DNA of 64,000 nucleotides from Sphaerisporangium sp. (GTDB taxonomy: Bacteria; Actinomycetota; Actinomycetes; Streptosporangiales; Streptosporangiaceae): NCBI GenBank assembly GCA_025964675.1, contig JAOPYI010000101.1, positions 1 through 64,000 on the forward strand, given 5' to 3'. Made by a program: the position numbers and the translations under genes. Numbering within the stretch: the first letter of the stretch is position 1; every line of letters starts with the position of its first letter. This document shows, piece after piece, positions 31,534 to 39,951 of this stretch. Below the pieces are notes generated by a model. That model saw only the letters and a program-made list of their open reading frames with translations, was not told the DNA's origin and did not search any database.

Positions 31534-33459
31534 GTGAAGAACAAGCGAGCCGAGCACTACGACCGCCTGACACATCCCCTCGTACGCGAGGACGGCGTCC
31601 TGCGGCGGGCCACCTGGGAGGAGGCGCTCGACCGCGCCGCCGAGGGGTTCCGCCGCAACGTCGCACGACATGGCCCTGACGCGTTCGCCATGCTGTCGTG
31701 CGCCCGCTCCACCAACGAGATGAACTACGTGGCGCAGAAGTTCACCAGGGTGGTGGTCGGCACCAACAACGTCGACTCCTGCAACCGCACCTGCCACGCC
31801 CCGAGCGTCGCCGGCCTCTCGGCGGCGTTCGGCAGCGGCGGCGGCACCTCCTCGTACAAGGAGGTCGAGGACACCGACGTCATCGTCCTGTGGGGCTCGG
31901 CCGCCCGCAACGCCCACCCGATCTTCTTCCAGCACGTGCTGAAGGGCATTCACGGGGGCGCGCGGATGTTCGCCGTCGACCCCCGCCGGACCGGCACGGC
32001 CCAGTGGGCCGACCGCTGGCTGGGGCTGAACGTCGGCACCGACATCCCGCTCGCCCACGCGGTAGCCCGTGAGATCATCCATGCGGGCCTGCACAACACG
32101 GCCTTCATCGAGCGGGCCACCGAGGGCTTCGAGGAGTTCGCCGCCTCCGTCGAACCCTGGACCCTGAACGTGGCCGAGCAGGTGACCGGGGTGCCGGCGG
32201 AGGCGATCAGGGAGCTGGCCCACGCCTACGCCCGCGCCGACCGCGCCCAGCTCTGCTGGACCCTCGGCATCACCGAGCATCACAACGCCACAGACAACGT
32301 ACGGGCGCTCATCAACCTGTCGCTGCTCACCGGCCACGTCGGCCGGTACGGCTCGGGCCTGTCACCGCTGCGCGGGCAGAACAACGTGCAGGGCGGCGGC
32401 GACATGGGGGCCATCCCCAACCGGCTGCCCGGGTTCCAGGACATCCTGGACCCGGCGATCCGGGCGAAGTTCGAGCAGGAGTGGCAGGCGCCGATCCAGC
32501 CCAGGTACGGCCTGACCCTCACCGACATGCTGGAGGCGATGGCCGAGGGCGAGGTCACCACCTGCTACCTCATCGGCGAGAACCCCGTGCAGTCGGAGGC
32601 CGACTCGCTGAGCTGCGTCAAGCGCCTCAGCATGCTCGACCACCTCGTCGTGCAGGACATCTTCCTCACCAAGACCGCCCAGATGGCCGACGTCGTGCTG
32701 CCCGCCAGTGCCGCCTGGTGCGAGAGCGACGGCACGTTCACCAACAGCGAGCGGCGGGTGCAGCGTGTGCGGCGGGCGGTGTCACCGCCAGGCGAGGCCC
32801 GCGACGACATCTGGATCCTTTGCGAGATGGCCCGCCGCCTCGGCCACGACTGGAGCTACGAGAGCTCCGAGCAGGTGTGGGACGAGGTCCGCAGGATGTC
32901 TCCCGCGCACACCGGGATGACCTACCAGCGCCTGGCGGACCTCCAGGGCATCCAGTGGCCGTGCCCCTCCGAGGACTCGGTCGAGCCTCCGTTCCTCCAC
33001 GGGCGGCTGTGGGAGACCGACCCGGCCAAGCGGGGCGCTCCCGCCCCCTTCGCCGTGCTGCGCCACTCGCCCCCGGTCGACCTTCTGGACGAGGAGTACC
33101 CTCTGCGCCTCACCACAGGCCGCACGCTCGACTCCTACAACACCGGCGTCCAGTCGTCCGGCTTCGCCTCCCCGCTGCGCAAGGGCGAGCAGATCCAGCT
33201 CTCCCCCGAGGACGCGGCCCGGCTCGGGCTCGTCATGGGCGAGGATGCCAGGATCAGCTCGCGGCGCGGGTCCGTCGTCGCACCCGTCCACATCGACCCC
33301 GGCCTGCGCCCCGGCCTGGTCTTCATGACCATGCACTTCCCCGACGAGGTCGACACCAACGTCCTCACCATCGAGGCGACCTGCCCCATCGCGGGAACGG
33401 CCGAGTTCAAGGCCGCGGCCGTGCGCGTCGAGAAGCTCCTGCACGCGAAGGTCGGGTGA
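31534..33459 (+). CDS. Formate dehydrogenase catalytic (Mo/W-bisMGD) subunit, lacking the N-terminal FeS domains
   Basis: 641 residues. It begins RAEHYDRLTHPLVREDGVLR, exactly where the molybdopterin domain of full-length FdhA/FdsA follows the Fe4S4 domain. The active site is SCNRTCHAPSVAGL: Cys87 takes the place of selenocysteine, followed by His88. Cofactor-binding and C-terminal aspartate-decarboxylase-like domains (RLTTGRTLDSYNTG onward) are intact. The missing N-terminal domains are encoded separately, two genes downstream (35340-36260). Formate is oxidised to CO2, with electrons passed to the NuoEF-like diaphorase. GTG 31534 has GGAGGA 9 nt upstream. It is the first gene of a four-gene operon. 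Confidence 0.9.
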   Translation: MKNKRAEHYDRLTHPLVREDGVLRRATWEEALDRAAEGFRRNVARHGPDAFAMLSCARSTNEMNYVAQKFTRVVVGTNNVDSCNRTCHAPSVAGLSAAFGSGGGTSSYKEVEDTDVIVLWGSAARNAHPIFFQHVLKGIHGGARMFAVDPRRTGTAQWADRWLGLNVGTDIPLAHAVAREIIHAGLHNTAFIERATEGFEEFAASVEPWTLNVAEQVTGVPAEAIRELAHAYARADRAQLCWTLGITEHHNATDNVRALINLSLLTGHVGRYGSGLSPLRGQNNVQGGGDMGAIPNRLPGFQDILDPAIRAKFEQEWQAPIQPRYGLTLTDMLEAMAEGEVTTCYLIGENPVQSEADSLSCVKRLSMLDHLVVQDIFLTKTAQMADVVLPASAAWCESDGTFTNSERRVQRVRRAVSPPGEARDDIWILCEMARRLGHDWSYESSEQVWDEVRRMSPAHTGMTYQRLADLQGIQWPCPSEDSVEPPFLHGRLWETDPAKRGAPAPFAVLRHSPPVDLLDEEYPLRLTTGRTLDSYNTGVQSSGFASPLRKGEQIQLSPEDAARLGLVMGEDARISSRRGSVVAPVHIDPGLRPGLVFMTMHFPDEVDTNVLTIEATCPIAGTAEFKAAAVRVEKLLHAKVG

Positions 33460-33465
33460 CGCGCG

Positions 33466-35343
33466 GTGGACCTTCGGTTCCGCGACGCCGAGCCCAGCGC
33501 CGAGGAGCGCGCCGCAGTCGACGCGGTGCTCGGGGCGCCTGCCTCGTCCTGGCACGGCGGGCGGCGTACGGAGGAGGACCTCCGCTTCGCCGCGGGAGGA
33601 CACGAGGCCCGCGAGCGGCGTGACCTCCTCCTGCCCGCCCTGCACGCCGTCAACGATCGCCTCGGCTGGATCAGCGAGGGCGCCCTCGACTACATCTGCC
33701 GCCGCCTCACGGTGCCGCCCGCCGAGGCGTACGGCGTCGCGACGTTCTACTCGCTGCTGTCGCTCAAGCCGCGCCCCGCCCGGGTGCTGCACGTCTGCAC
33801 CGACCTCGCCTGCCAGGCGCGCGGCGCTGAGGACGTACGGCGCCACGTCCAGGAGCGGCTCGGACCGCCCGGCGGCTCCTGGATGCCGAGCCCGTGCCTC
33901 GGGCTGTGCGAGCGGGCCCCCGCCGCCCTGGCCCTTTCGGCGGGCGAGACCCCCGAGGCCACCGTGTACGGCCCGGCCGAGCTCGCCCCTGCGGCTTCCC
34001 CCTCGAACGGGGTCCCCGAGGACGGCCACGCCCCGCCTGTTCTCGTGCGGCGAGAGGAACCCGCCGCGGAGTTCGCCGTCCCGCAGGCCGGCGACCCCTC
34101 CCTGGTGCTCCTGCGGCGGGTGGGCGTGGTCGATCCCGCGAGCCTGGACGGCTACCGTGCGAGCGGGGGCTACGCCGCGCTGCGCAGGGCCTTCCAGCTC
34201 GGCCCGCTCGGGGTCGTCCAGGAGATCACGGAAGCCGGGCTGGTCGGGCGGGGCGGCGCGGCGTTCCCGGCCGGGCGCAAGTGGGCGGCGGTCGCCGCGC
34301 AGCCGGCCCGCCCCCACTACCTGGTATGCAACGCCGACGAGAGCGAGCCCGGCACTTTCAAGGACCGGGTGCTGATGGAAGGCGACCCCTACGCGCTCGT
34401 GGAGGCCATGACCATCGCGGCGTACGCCACCGGATGCGCCAAGGGGTACCTCTACATCCGGGCCGAATACCCCCGCGCGACCGGCCGGCTGCAGCACGCC
34501 ATCACCACGGCGCGGGCCCGTGGCCTGCTGGGCGACGACATCCTCGGCCAGGGGTTCGCCTTCGACATCGAGATCCGCAGGGGCGCGGGGGCGTACATCT
34601 GCGGCGAGGAGACGGCGATCTTCAACTCGATCGAGGGGTACCGGGGCGAGCCGCGCAGCAAGCCGCCGTTCCCCGTCGAGAAGGGGCTCTTCGGCATGCC
34701 GACCGTGGTCAACAACGTCGAGACGCTGGCCAACGTGCTCCCCATCCTCCTCAAGGGAGGAGCGGCCTACGCCTCGATCGGCACCAAGGGCTCGACGGGG
34801 ACCAAGCTGTTCTGCGTCTCCGGAAGCGTTCCGAGGCCGGGGGTCTACGAGCTGCCGTTCGGGGCGAGCCTGCGCGAGCTTCTCGACCTGGCCGGAGGCA
34901 CGTCCCCCGACCTGCGGGCCGTGCTGCTGGGCGGGGCGGCCGGATCCTTCGTACGCCCGGACGATCTCGACATCCCGCTGACCTTCGAGGGCACCCGGGC
35001 GGCCGGGGCGACCCTCGGCTCCGGCGTCGTGCTCGTCCTTTCCGGCGACGTCGACCTCACCCGCATCCTGCTGCGCATCGCGGAGTTCTTCCGCGACGAG
35101 TCCTGCGGGCAGTGCGTGCCCTGCCGCGTGGGCACCGTACGCCAGGAGGAGGCGCTGCACCGCCTCAGCCGCGATCCGAATGCCGGCGATCTCACGCTGC
35201 TCCGCGAGGTCGGCCAGACCATGCGCGACGCGTCGATCTGCGGCCTCGGCCAGACGGCGTGGAACGCGGTCGAGTCCGCCATCGACCAGCTGAGCGTCTT
35301 CCCGGTCACCCGTCCAGTCCCGTCTTCCCCGGAGGCGTCATGA
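33466..35343 (+). CDS. Fused NuoE-NuoF-type diaphorase subunit of formate dehydrogenase
   Basis: 625 residues. Residues 1-160 are NuoE/FdsG-like with the [2Fe-2S] cysteines C111, C116, C144, C148. A linker follows, then a NuoF/FdsB-like domain from about residue 215: FMN loop VGRGGAAFPAGRKW, NADH loop GAGAYICGEETA, and [4Fe-4S] motif ESCGQCVPCRVG with a later Cys in SICGLG. It transfers electrons from the FeS chain to NAD+. In FDS-type formate dehydrogenases these are two proteins (FdsG, FdsB); here they are one. The start is GTG 33466, 6 nt after the fdh catalytic stop. The stop overlaps the next start by 4 nt. Confidence 0.9.
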   Translation: MDLRFRDAEPSAEERAAVDAVLGAPASSWHGGRRTEEDLRFAAGGHEARERRDLLLPALHAVNDRLGWISEGALDYICRRLTVPPAEAYGVATFYSLLSLKPRPARVLHVCTDLACQARGAEDVRRHVQERLGPPGGSWMPSPCLGLCERAPAALALSAGETPEATVYGPAELAPAASPSNGVPEDGHAPPVLVRREEPAAEFAVPQAGDPSLVLLRRVGVVDPASLDGYRASGGYAALRRAFQLGPLGVVQEITEAGLVGRGGAAFPAGRKWAAVAAQPARPHYLVCNADESEPGTFKDRVLMEGDPYALVEAMTIAAYATGCAKGYLYIRAEYPRATGRLQHAITTARARGLLGDDILGQGFAFDIEIRRGAGAYICGEETAIFNSIEGYRGEPRSKPPFPVEKGLFGMPTVVNNVETLANVLPILLKGGAAYASIGTKGSTGTKLFCVSGSVPRPGVYELPFGASLRELLDLAGGTSPDLRAVLLGGAAGSFVRPDDLDIPLTFEGTRAAGATLGSGVVLVLSGDVDLTRILLRIAEFFRDESCGQCVPCRVGTVRQEEALHRLSRDPNAGDLTLLREVGQTMRDASICGLGQTAWNAVESAIDQLSVFPVTRPVPSSPEAS

Positions 35344-36260
35344 CCGTCCCGCTGCCACCGCCCCGGCGCCTCATCGAGCTGACCGTCGACGGCGCCCCCG
35401 TGCGAGTGCCGGAGGGCTCCACGATCCTCGACGCCTGCGGCGGAGCCGACATCCCCACCCTTTGCTACGGCGACACGCTGACCCCGAAGAACGCCTGCCG
35501 GGTCTGCGTGGTCGAGGTGGAGGGCGCGCGAACCCTCGTACCGGCCTGCTCCAGGAAGGTTGAGGCCGGGATGGTCGTCGGCACCTCCACCGAGCGGGCG
35601 AGGCACAGCCGCAAGGTGGTGCTGGAGTTGCTCGCCTCCTCGGTGGACCTGTCGACGACGCCGCGCGCGGCCGGGTGGATGGAGGAGTACGGCGCCCGGC
35701 CCGACCGGTTCGGGACGGACGCCGCCACTGTGGAGCAGCCGGTGAAGGTGGACAACGATCTCTACGTCCGCGACTACGCCAAGTGCATCCTCTGCTACAA
35801 GTGCGTGGACGCCTGCGGTGACCAGTGGCAGAACACCTTCGCCATCGGGGTGGCGGGGAGGGGATTCGACGCCATGATCTCCACGGAGTACGACGCCCCG
35901 CTCACCGACTCGGCGTGCGTCTACTGCGGCAACTGCGTGGAGGTGTGCCCCACAGGCGCGCTGTCGTTCAAGAGCGAGTTCGACATGCGCGAGGCGGGCA
36001 CCTGGGACGAGTCCCAGCAGACGCAGACGACCACGATCTGCAGCTACTGCGGGGTCGGCTGCAACCTGACCCTGCACGTCCAGGAGAACCAGATCGTCAA
36101 GGTGAGCTCACCTCACGACAATCCGGTGACCCACGGCAACCTCTGCATCAAGGGCCGCTTCGGCTACCAGCACGTCCAGAACGTACGCCCGCCCTCCCCT
36201 GTGCGTGATGAAAGCCTGCCCGAGCCCTCCCCGGACCTGGCGACCGGACTCAGGCCGTGA
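35340..36260 (+). CDS. FeS subunit of formate dehydrogenase: separated N-terminal half of the catalytic subunit
   Basis: 306 residues, all FeS modules. [2Fe-2S] C42, C53, C56, C70; [4Fe-4S] C149, C152, C155, C159; [4Fe-4S] C193, C196, C199, C203; and the Mo-bisMGD Fe4S4 domain C234, C237, C241, C269 ending NLCIKGRFGYQHVQN. In FdsA/FdhA these precede the catalytic domain in the same chain, and here the chain is cut right after FGYQHVQN. The His-Cys3 cluster usual in NuoG/FdsA (expected near residue 90) is absent. The last 25 residues are a Pro-rich tail. ATG 35340 overlaps the NuoEF stop, and the fdhD GTG overlaps its own stop (both 4 nt). Confidence 0.88.
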   Translation: MTVPLPPPRRLIELTVDGAPVRVPEGSTILDACGGADIPTLCYGDTLTPKNACRVCVVEVEGARTLVPACSRKVEAGMVVGTSTERARHSRKVVLELLASSVDLSTTPRAAGWMEEYGARPDRFGTDAATVEQPVKVDNDLYVRDYAKCILCYKCVDACGDQWQNTFAIGVAGRGFDAMISTEYDAPLTDSACVYCGNCVEVCPTGALSFKSEFDMREAGTWDESQQTQTTTICSYCGVGCNLTLHVQENQIVKVSSPHDNPVTHGNLCIKGRFGYQHVQNVRPPSPVRDESLPEPSPDLATGLRP

Positions 36261-37126
36261 GCCGGGTCACCGTACGGCGTCCCATCCTGCGGCTGCGTGA
36301 CACCGCGCTGACCCGCAGGGTCGACGTCCTGGCCGCGGAGGAGCCGCTGGAGATCCGGCTGGACGGCCGGCCCCTGACGGTCACCATGCGGACCCCGGGT
36401 GACGACTTCGACCTGGCCGCCGGCTTCCTCGTCAGCGAGGGCGCCGTCGGCTCCCCGGGCGAGATCGCCGGGATCCGCTACTGCGCGGGTGCCACGGCGG
36501 AGGGGATCAACACCTACAACGTGCTCGACGTAAGCCTCGGCGCCGGCGCCGTGGCCCTCGTGACCTCGCTGGAGCGCAACTTCTACACCACCTCGTCCTG
36601 CGGCGTCTGCGGCAAGGCCTCGCTGGAGGCGGTACGCACGGTCGCCCGCTGGCCGGTGGAGGACGAAGGGCTCAAGCTGTCGGCCGAGGTCATCGGGGTG
36701 CTGCCCGACCGGCTGCGCGCCGCCCAGAGGGTGTTCGACCGTACGGGGGGCCTGCACGCTGCCGGCCTGTTCACCCCCGAGGGCGAGCCGCTCTGCGTAC
36801 GCGAGGACGTCGGCCGCCACAACGCCGTGGACAAGCTCCTCGGCTGGGCCCTGCGCGACGGCCGCCTGCCGCTCCGTTCCACGGTGCTCATGGTCTCCGG
36901 GCGCGCTTCCTTCGAACTGGTCCAGAAGGCCGTGATGGCAGGCATCCCGGCCCTCGCCGCCGTGTCCGCCCCGTCGTCCCTGGCGGTGGAACTGGCAGCG
37001 GAGGCCGGGGTGACCCTCATCGGCTTCCTGCGCGGCGGCTCCATGAACGTCTACACCGGAGAACAACGCCTTTCCTTCACCACCCAGCGCCCCGCCCACA
37101 CAGTGCCGGATTCTCCCGCCCCGTGA
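36257..37126 (+). CDS. fdhD: Formate dehydrogenase accessory sulfurtransferase FdhD
   Basis: 289 residues. FdhD passes sulfur from a cysteine desulfurase to the bis-MGD cofactor, which formate dehydrogenase needs for activity. The sulfur-carrying motif SSCGVCGKAS and the family blocks REDVGRHNAVDKLLG and LMVSGRASFELVQKA are intact, as is the nearby GGSMNVYTG end. GTG 36257 overlaps the previous stop by 4 nt. It is the last gene of the fdh operon and converges on the alditol oxidase gene with 63 nt between stops. Confidence 0.95.
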   Translation: MSRVTVRRPILRLRDTALTRRVDVLAAEEPLEIRLDGRPLTVTMRTPGDDFDLAAGFLVSEGAVGSPGEIAGIRYCAGATAEGINTYNVLDVSLGAGAVALVTSLERNFYTTSSCGVCGKASLEAVRTVARWPVEDEGLKLSAEVIGVLPDRLRAAQRVFDRTGGLHAAGLFTPEGEPLCVREDVGRHNAVDKLLGWALRDGRLPLRSTVLMVSGRASFELVQKAVMAGIPALAAVSAPSSLAVELAAEAGVTLIGFLRGGSMNVYTGEQRLSFTTQRPAHTVPDSPAP

Positions 37127-37189
37127 CCGCCGTGACGGGCGAGCCGCTGATTCATGACCTGCCGAAGCGGCACATGACGGCGGCGATCC

Positions 37190-38512
37190 TCAGACGCCGT
37201 CGAGGACGTACTTGCCGATGAACTCGTTGGTGAACCTGCCGGCCGGGTCGTACCGGCGGGCCAGGGCTTGGAAGTCCGGCAGTCGCTCGTACTGCGAACG
37301 GAGTGCCTCCGGCGGCATGGTGAAGAGCTTTCCCCAGTGGGGTCTCGGCTCGAAGGGTGCAAGGCGCTCCTCGATCATGCCGAGCACGGGTAGCACCGCC
37401 GGCAAGTCTTTGATCCATGTGAAGTGGAAGGCCACGGTGTCCCGCCCGTAGCAGGGACTCAGCCACAGCTGGTCCGAGGCGATCGTACGGATCTCGGAGA
37501 TCCGCAGGACCGGGGCGATGCGGTCGCGCAGGCCCTCCAGCGCGCGCAGCGCCTGGACGGCGTGCCGTCGAGGCACCATGTATTCCGACTGCAACTCCTC
37601 CCCGGCGCTCGGCGTGAAGTCGGGCCGGAAGTGCGGCAGGCGTTCGAACGAGGGGCCGGGCACGCCCATCTGCTGGGTGCAGTGCACGGCGGACACGCCG
37701 GGAACGGGATGCCGGGGACCGTCCGCCGGCGTGGCCCCGAACAAGCTGGGAACAGGCGAGGCGGTGGGCCCGTCCAGGCCCCCACTAGAGATCGCCCCGT
37801 CGAAGCGCTCCTCAGAGCTCGGCCCGTCGAGGCGTTCCTTGATCCATACCTGGTCGATCCGGGAGGTTCGCCAGTCGGTGAACATGCTCACGCTGTAGGC
37901 GCTGGAGGCCACGTCGGTGAAGTGGTCGTCCAGGACCTCCACCGGGAGGCCCTCGTAGACGTACTGGCGCACGTCGAACGACGGCACGATGTCCAGCGTC
38001 AGGCTGACGACGACCCCGAGGGCCCCGAGCCCCACGACGGCTCCCTGGAACCGGTCACCGTCCCTGTCGCGGCTGAGGACCACGATGTCGCCGTCGGCGG
38101 TGACCATCTCGATCGCCGACACGGCCGTCGCGAGGTTCCCGTTGGCGTCGCCCGAACCGTGGGTCGCCGTGGCGCAGGACCCGGCGACCGAGATGTGCGG
38201 CAGGGACGCCAGATTGTGGACGGCGTACCCCTTGTCGTGCAGGTGGCGGCCCAGCTCCGCGTACCGCACGCTCGCCGCGACCCTGACGGTGGAGGAGGCG
38301 CTGTCGATCTCCACACCCGCCGGCAGGCCGTCCAGCGAGACGAGCGCGCCCCGCGAGTCGGCGATGTCGTTGAACGAATGGCCGCTTCCCAGAACGCGCA
38401 CCTTCGCGTTCCCGGTCACCAGGGTCCGCAGTTCCTGGACAGAGGACGGCAGATCAACGTGCCCAGCCCGGAAGGCGACGTTTCCCGCCCAGTTTGTGAT
38501 GTTCTGGGTCAA
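37190..38512 (-). CDS. aldO: Alditol oxidase (FAD-dependent, AldO type)
   Basis: 440 residues. It matches Streptomyces AldO in many blocks: ITNWAGNV at the start, VLGSGHSFND (the His expected to carry covalent FAD), NLASLPHISVAG, THGSGDANGNLA, MFTDWRTSRIDQVWIK, ELQSEYMVPRRHA, and HWGKLFTMPPEAL near the C-terminus. AldO oxidises xylitol, sorbitol and similar polyols at C1, reducing O2 to H2O2. Compared with AldO there is a Ser/Gly/Pro-rich insertion around ERFDGAISSGGLDGPTASPV. The start chosen is TTG 38512 (giving MTQNITNWAG), with GGAAAGG 6 nt upstream and the length of AldO; upstream GTG and ATG candidates would add 15-41 unrelated residues. Confidence 0.88.
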   Translation of the reverse strand: MTQNITNWAGNVAFRAGHVDLPSSVQELRTLVTGNAKVRVLGSGHSFNDIADSRGALVSLDGLPAGVEIDSASSTVRVAASVRYAELGRHLHDKGYAVHNLASLPHISVAGSCATATHGSGDANGNLATAVSAIEMVTADGDIVVLSRDRDGDRFQGAVVGLGALGVVVSLTLDIVPSFDVRQYVYEGLPVEVLDDHFTDVASSAYSVSMFTDWRTSRIDQVWIKERLDGPSSEERFDGAISSGGLDGPTASPVPSLFGATPADGPRHPVPGVSAVHCTQQMGVPGPSFERLPHFRPDFTPSAGEELQSEYMVPRRHAVQALRALEGLRDRIAPVLRISEIRTIASDQLWLSPCYGRDTVAFHFTWIKDLPAVLPVLGMIEERLAPFEPRPHWGKLFTMPPEALRSQYERLPDFQALARRYDPAGRFTNEFIGKYVLDGV

Positions 38513-38633
38513 CTGCGACCTTTCCCCGGATCCGACGAGCAATAAGTCCACTTCATGCACTTTAGAGCCACCACACCCCGGCGGTGGGGCCTGGAGCCGG
38601 CGGCTTCGATCCAGCGAGGCCTCGGCGGATGAC

Positions 38634-38666
38634 AAAAGCCCGGCTCCGCGAGCGGAACCGGGCTTT
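38634..38666 (-). terminator. Terminator of tRNA-Ala copy 3
   Basis: On the minus strand AAAGCCCGG...CCGGGCTTTT with an inner TCCGC/GCGGA pairing, followed by TTTTGTC: a strong hairpin with a T run, ending the tRNA transcript 7 nt past the gene. Confidence 0.88.
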
Positions 38667-38672
38667 CCAGGG

Positions 38673-38745
38673 TGGAGCTATGGGGATTCGAACCCCAGAC
38701 CTCCTCCATGCCATGGAGGCGCGCTACCAGCTGCGCCATAGCCCC
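38673..38745 (-). tRNA. tRNA-Ala (anticodon GGC), copy 3
   Basis: 73 nt, identical to copies 1 and 2 in every base, same orientation. It shares a few flanking bases with copy 1 (CTGGT on the 5' side, GGT on the 3' side). It closes the right side of the oxalate island. Confidence 0.97.
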
Positions 38746-38894
38746 TGGTCACCGCTCAGGGTGTTCCCCTCGCGGCGCTCGGAGAGCATATAGCGACACC
38801 GTGCCGTTGACCTAATCGAGACCTGGACGGCTTCCCAGCAAGCCCGGGTCCGATCGGTACGGCTCGCACCCGGCGCGAGCCGTACGCAGATCGG

Positions 38895-39551
38895 CTAGCC
38901 CGCGACAGGTGCGGACTCGGGCCTGTCGTCGCTGTTCACGGGCTCCGGGAGCGTTCCCGCGTTGTGCTCGAGGAGGCGCCAGCCCTTGCGGCCCTCCTGA
39001 AGGACCGACCATGAGCAGTTGCCGAGACCGCCGAGAGCGGGCCACAGCTCCTCGGGAAGGCCGAGCAGGCGCGCCAGGCCCAGCCGGATGGCGGCCCCAT
39101 GGGAGGTGATCACCAGCAGCCCGCGGTCCTCAAGCCGGGCCACCCAGCGCCGGGTGGCGGCGGCGACGCGGTCGGCGACGTCCGTCACCGTCTCGCCGCC
39201 GGGAGCCTCCCACTCGGCGTACTCCACGGGCCATCCGGCGGCGATCTCGGCGCGGGTCAGGCCCTCCCACTCGCCTCCCCCGCGCTCGCGCAGGTCCTTG
39301 TCGACCACCACGTCGAGCCCCGCGACGCCCCCGAGCGCGGCGGCCGTGTCATGGGCGCGCCGGAGGTGGGAGGAGACGATCAGCGACGGCCGCAGGGACG
39401 CCAGCAGCGAGGCTGCCCGGCCGGCCTGGGCCACGCCGGTCTCGTCGAGCGGGATGTCGGTGTGGCCCTGGAACCGCTGCTCGACGTTCCACAGGGTCTG
39501 GCCGTGGCGCCAGAAGACGACGCGACGACCCCCGGGCTTCCCCTCACTCAC
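38895..39551 (-). CDS. Histidine phosphatase (phosphoglycerate-mutase-like) family protein
   Basis: 218 residues. The phosphohistidine motif is FWRHGQTLWN, followed by RFQGHTDIPLDETG, SSHLRRAHDTA, and the second His in VITSHGAAIRL. The fold covers phosphoglycerate mutases and broad-range small-molecule or peptide phosphatases. In actinomycetes this gene usually follows nadD and rsfS, as here. ATG 39551 overlaps the rsfS stop by 8 nt, so they are coupled. The substrate is not determined by sequence; GpgP-like glucosyl-3-phosphoglycerate phosphatase activity is one known function of relatives. Confidence 0.88.
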   Translation of the reverse strand: MSEGKPGGRRVVFWRHGQTLWNVEQRFQGHTDIPLDETGVAQAGRAASLLASLRPSLIVSSHLRRAHDTAAALGGVAGLDVVVDKDLRERGGGEWEGLTRAEIAAGWPVEYAEWEAPGGETVTDVADRVAAATRRWVARLEDRGLLVITSHGAAIRLGLARLLGLPEELWPALGGLGNCSWSVLQEGRKGWRLLEHNAGTLPEPVNSDDRPESAPVAG

Positions 39552-39951
39552 CTGCCGTCCCGCGGGCCCGCTGGGCTCGGACCTGCGTGACGCTGTCCGG
39601 GAGCGAGATGGCGGGGCAGTCCTTCCAGAGACGCTCGAGGGAGTAGAAGGTGCGGTCCTCCTCGTGCTGGACGTGGACCACGATGTCCAGGAAGTCGAGG
39701 AGCACCCAGCGGCCCTCGCGCTCCCCCTCCCGGCGGACCGGCTTCGCGTGGACCTCGATCCGCAGGCGCTCCTCGATCTCGTCGACGATGGCGCGGACCT
39801 GTCGGTCGTTGGAGGCGGAGCAGAGCAGGAAGGCGTCGGTGATGACGAGCTGCTCGCTCACGTCGTAGGCGATGATGTCATCCGCCAGCTTGTCGGCCGC
39901 GGCCTCGGCGGCGAGCCGGACGAGCTGGAGCGATCTTTCCGATGCGGTCAC
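39544..39951 (-). CDS. rsfS: Ribosome silencing factor RsfS
   Basis: 135 residues from GTG 39951 (MTASERSLQLVRLAAEAAAD), matching the usual actinobacterial N-terminus. The open frame to 40236 is rejected. Core blocks are DVSEQLVITDAFLLCSASND, DEIEERLR, KPVRREGEREGRWVLLD and VVHVQHEEDRTFYSLERLWK. RsfS binds ribosomal protein L14 and blocks 50S-30S joining when nutrients are short. AGGAGG lies 13 nt upstream of the start, rather far. It is part of the nadD-rsfS-phosphatase unit. Confidence 0.93.
   Translation of the reverse strand: MTASERSLQLVRLAAEAAADKLADDIIAYDVSEQLVITDAFLLCSASNDRQVRAIVDEIEERLRIEVHAKPVRREGEREGRWVLLDFLDIVVHVQHEEDRTFYSLERLWKDCPAISLPDSVTQVRAQRARGTAGE

Larger units (their letters stand above)
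13839..37126. other. Oxalate / formate / glyoxylate catabolic island
   Basis: Seventeen consecutive genes whose families fit one pathway: OFA transporters, CoA activation (Frc-type transferase, ADP-forming synthetase, SucCD), oxalyl-CoA decarboxylase-like and PanE2-like enzymes, formate dehydrogenase with FdhD, the glyoxylate-to-glycerate set Gcl/GlxR/Hyi, an aldehyde dehydrogenase, and one GntR regulator. Five of its promoter regions carry copies of one palindrome. It lies between tRNA-Ala copies 2 and 3. The assignment as a unit is inference from families, layout and shared operators. Confidence 0.8.
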
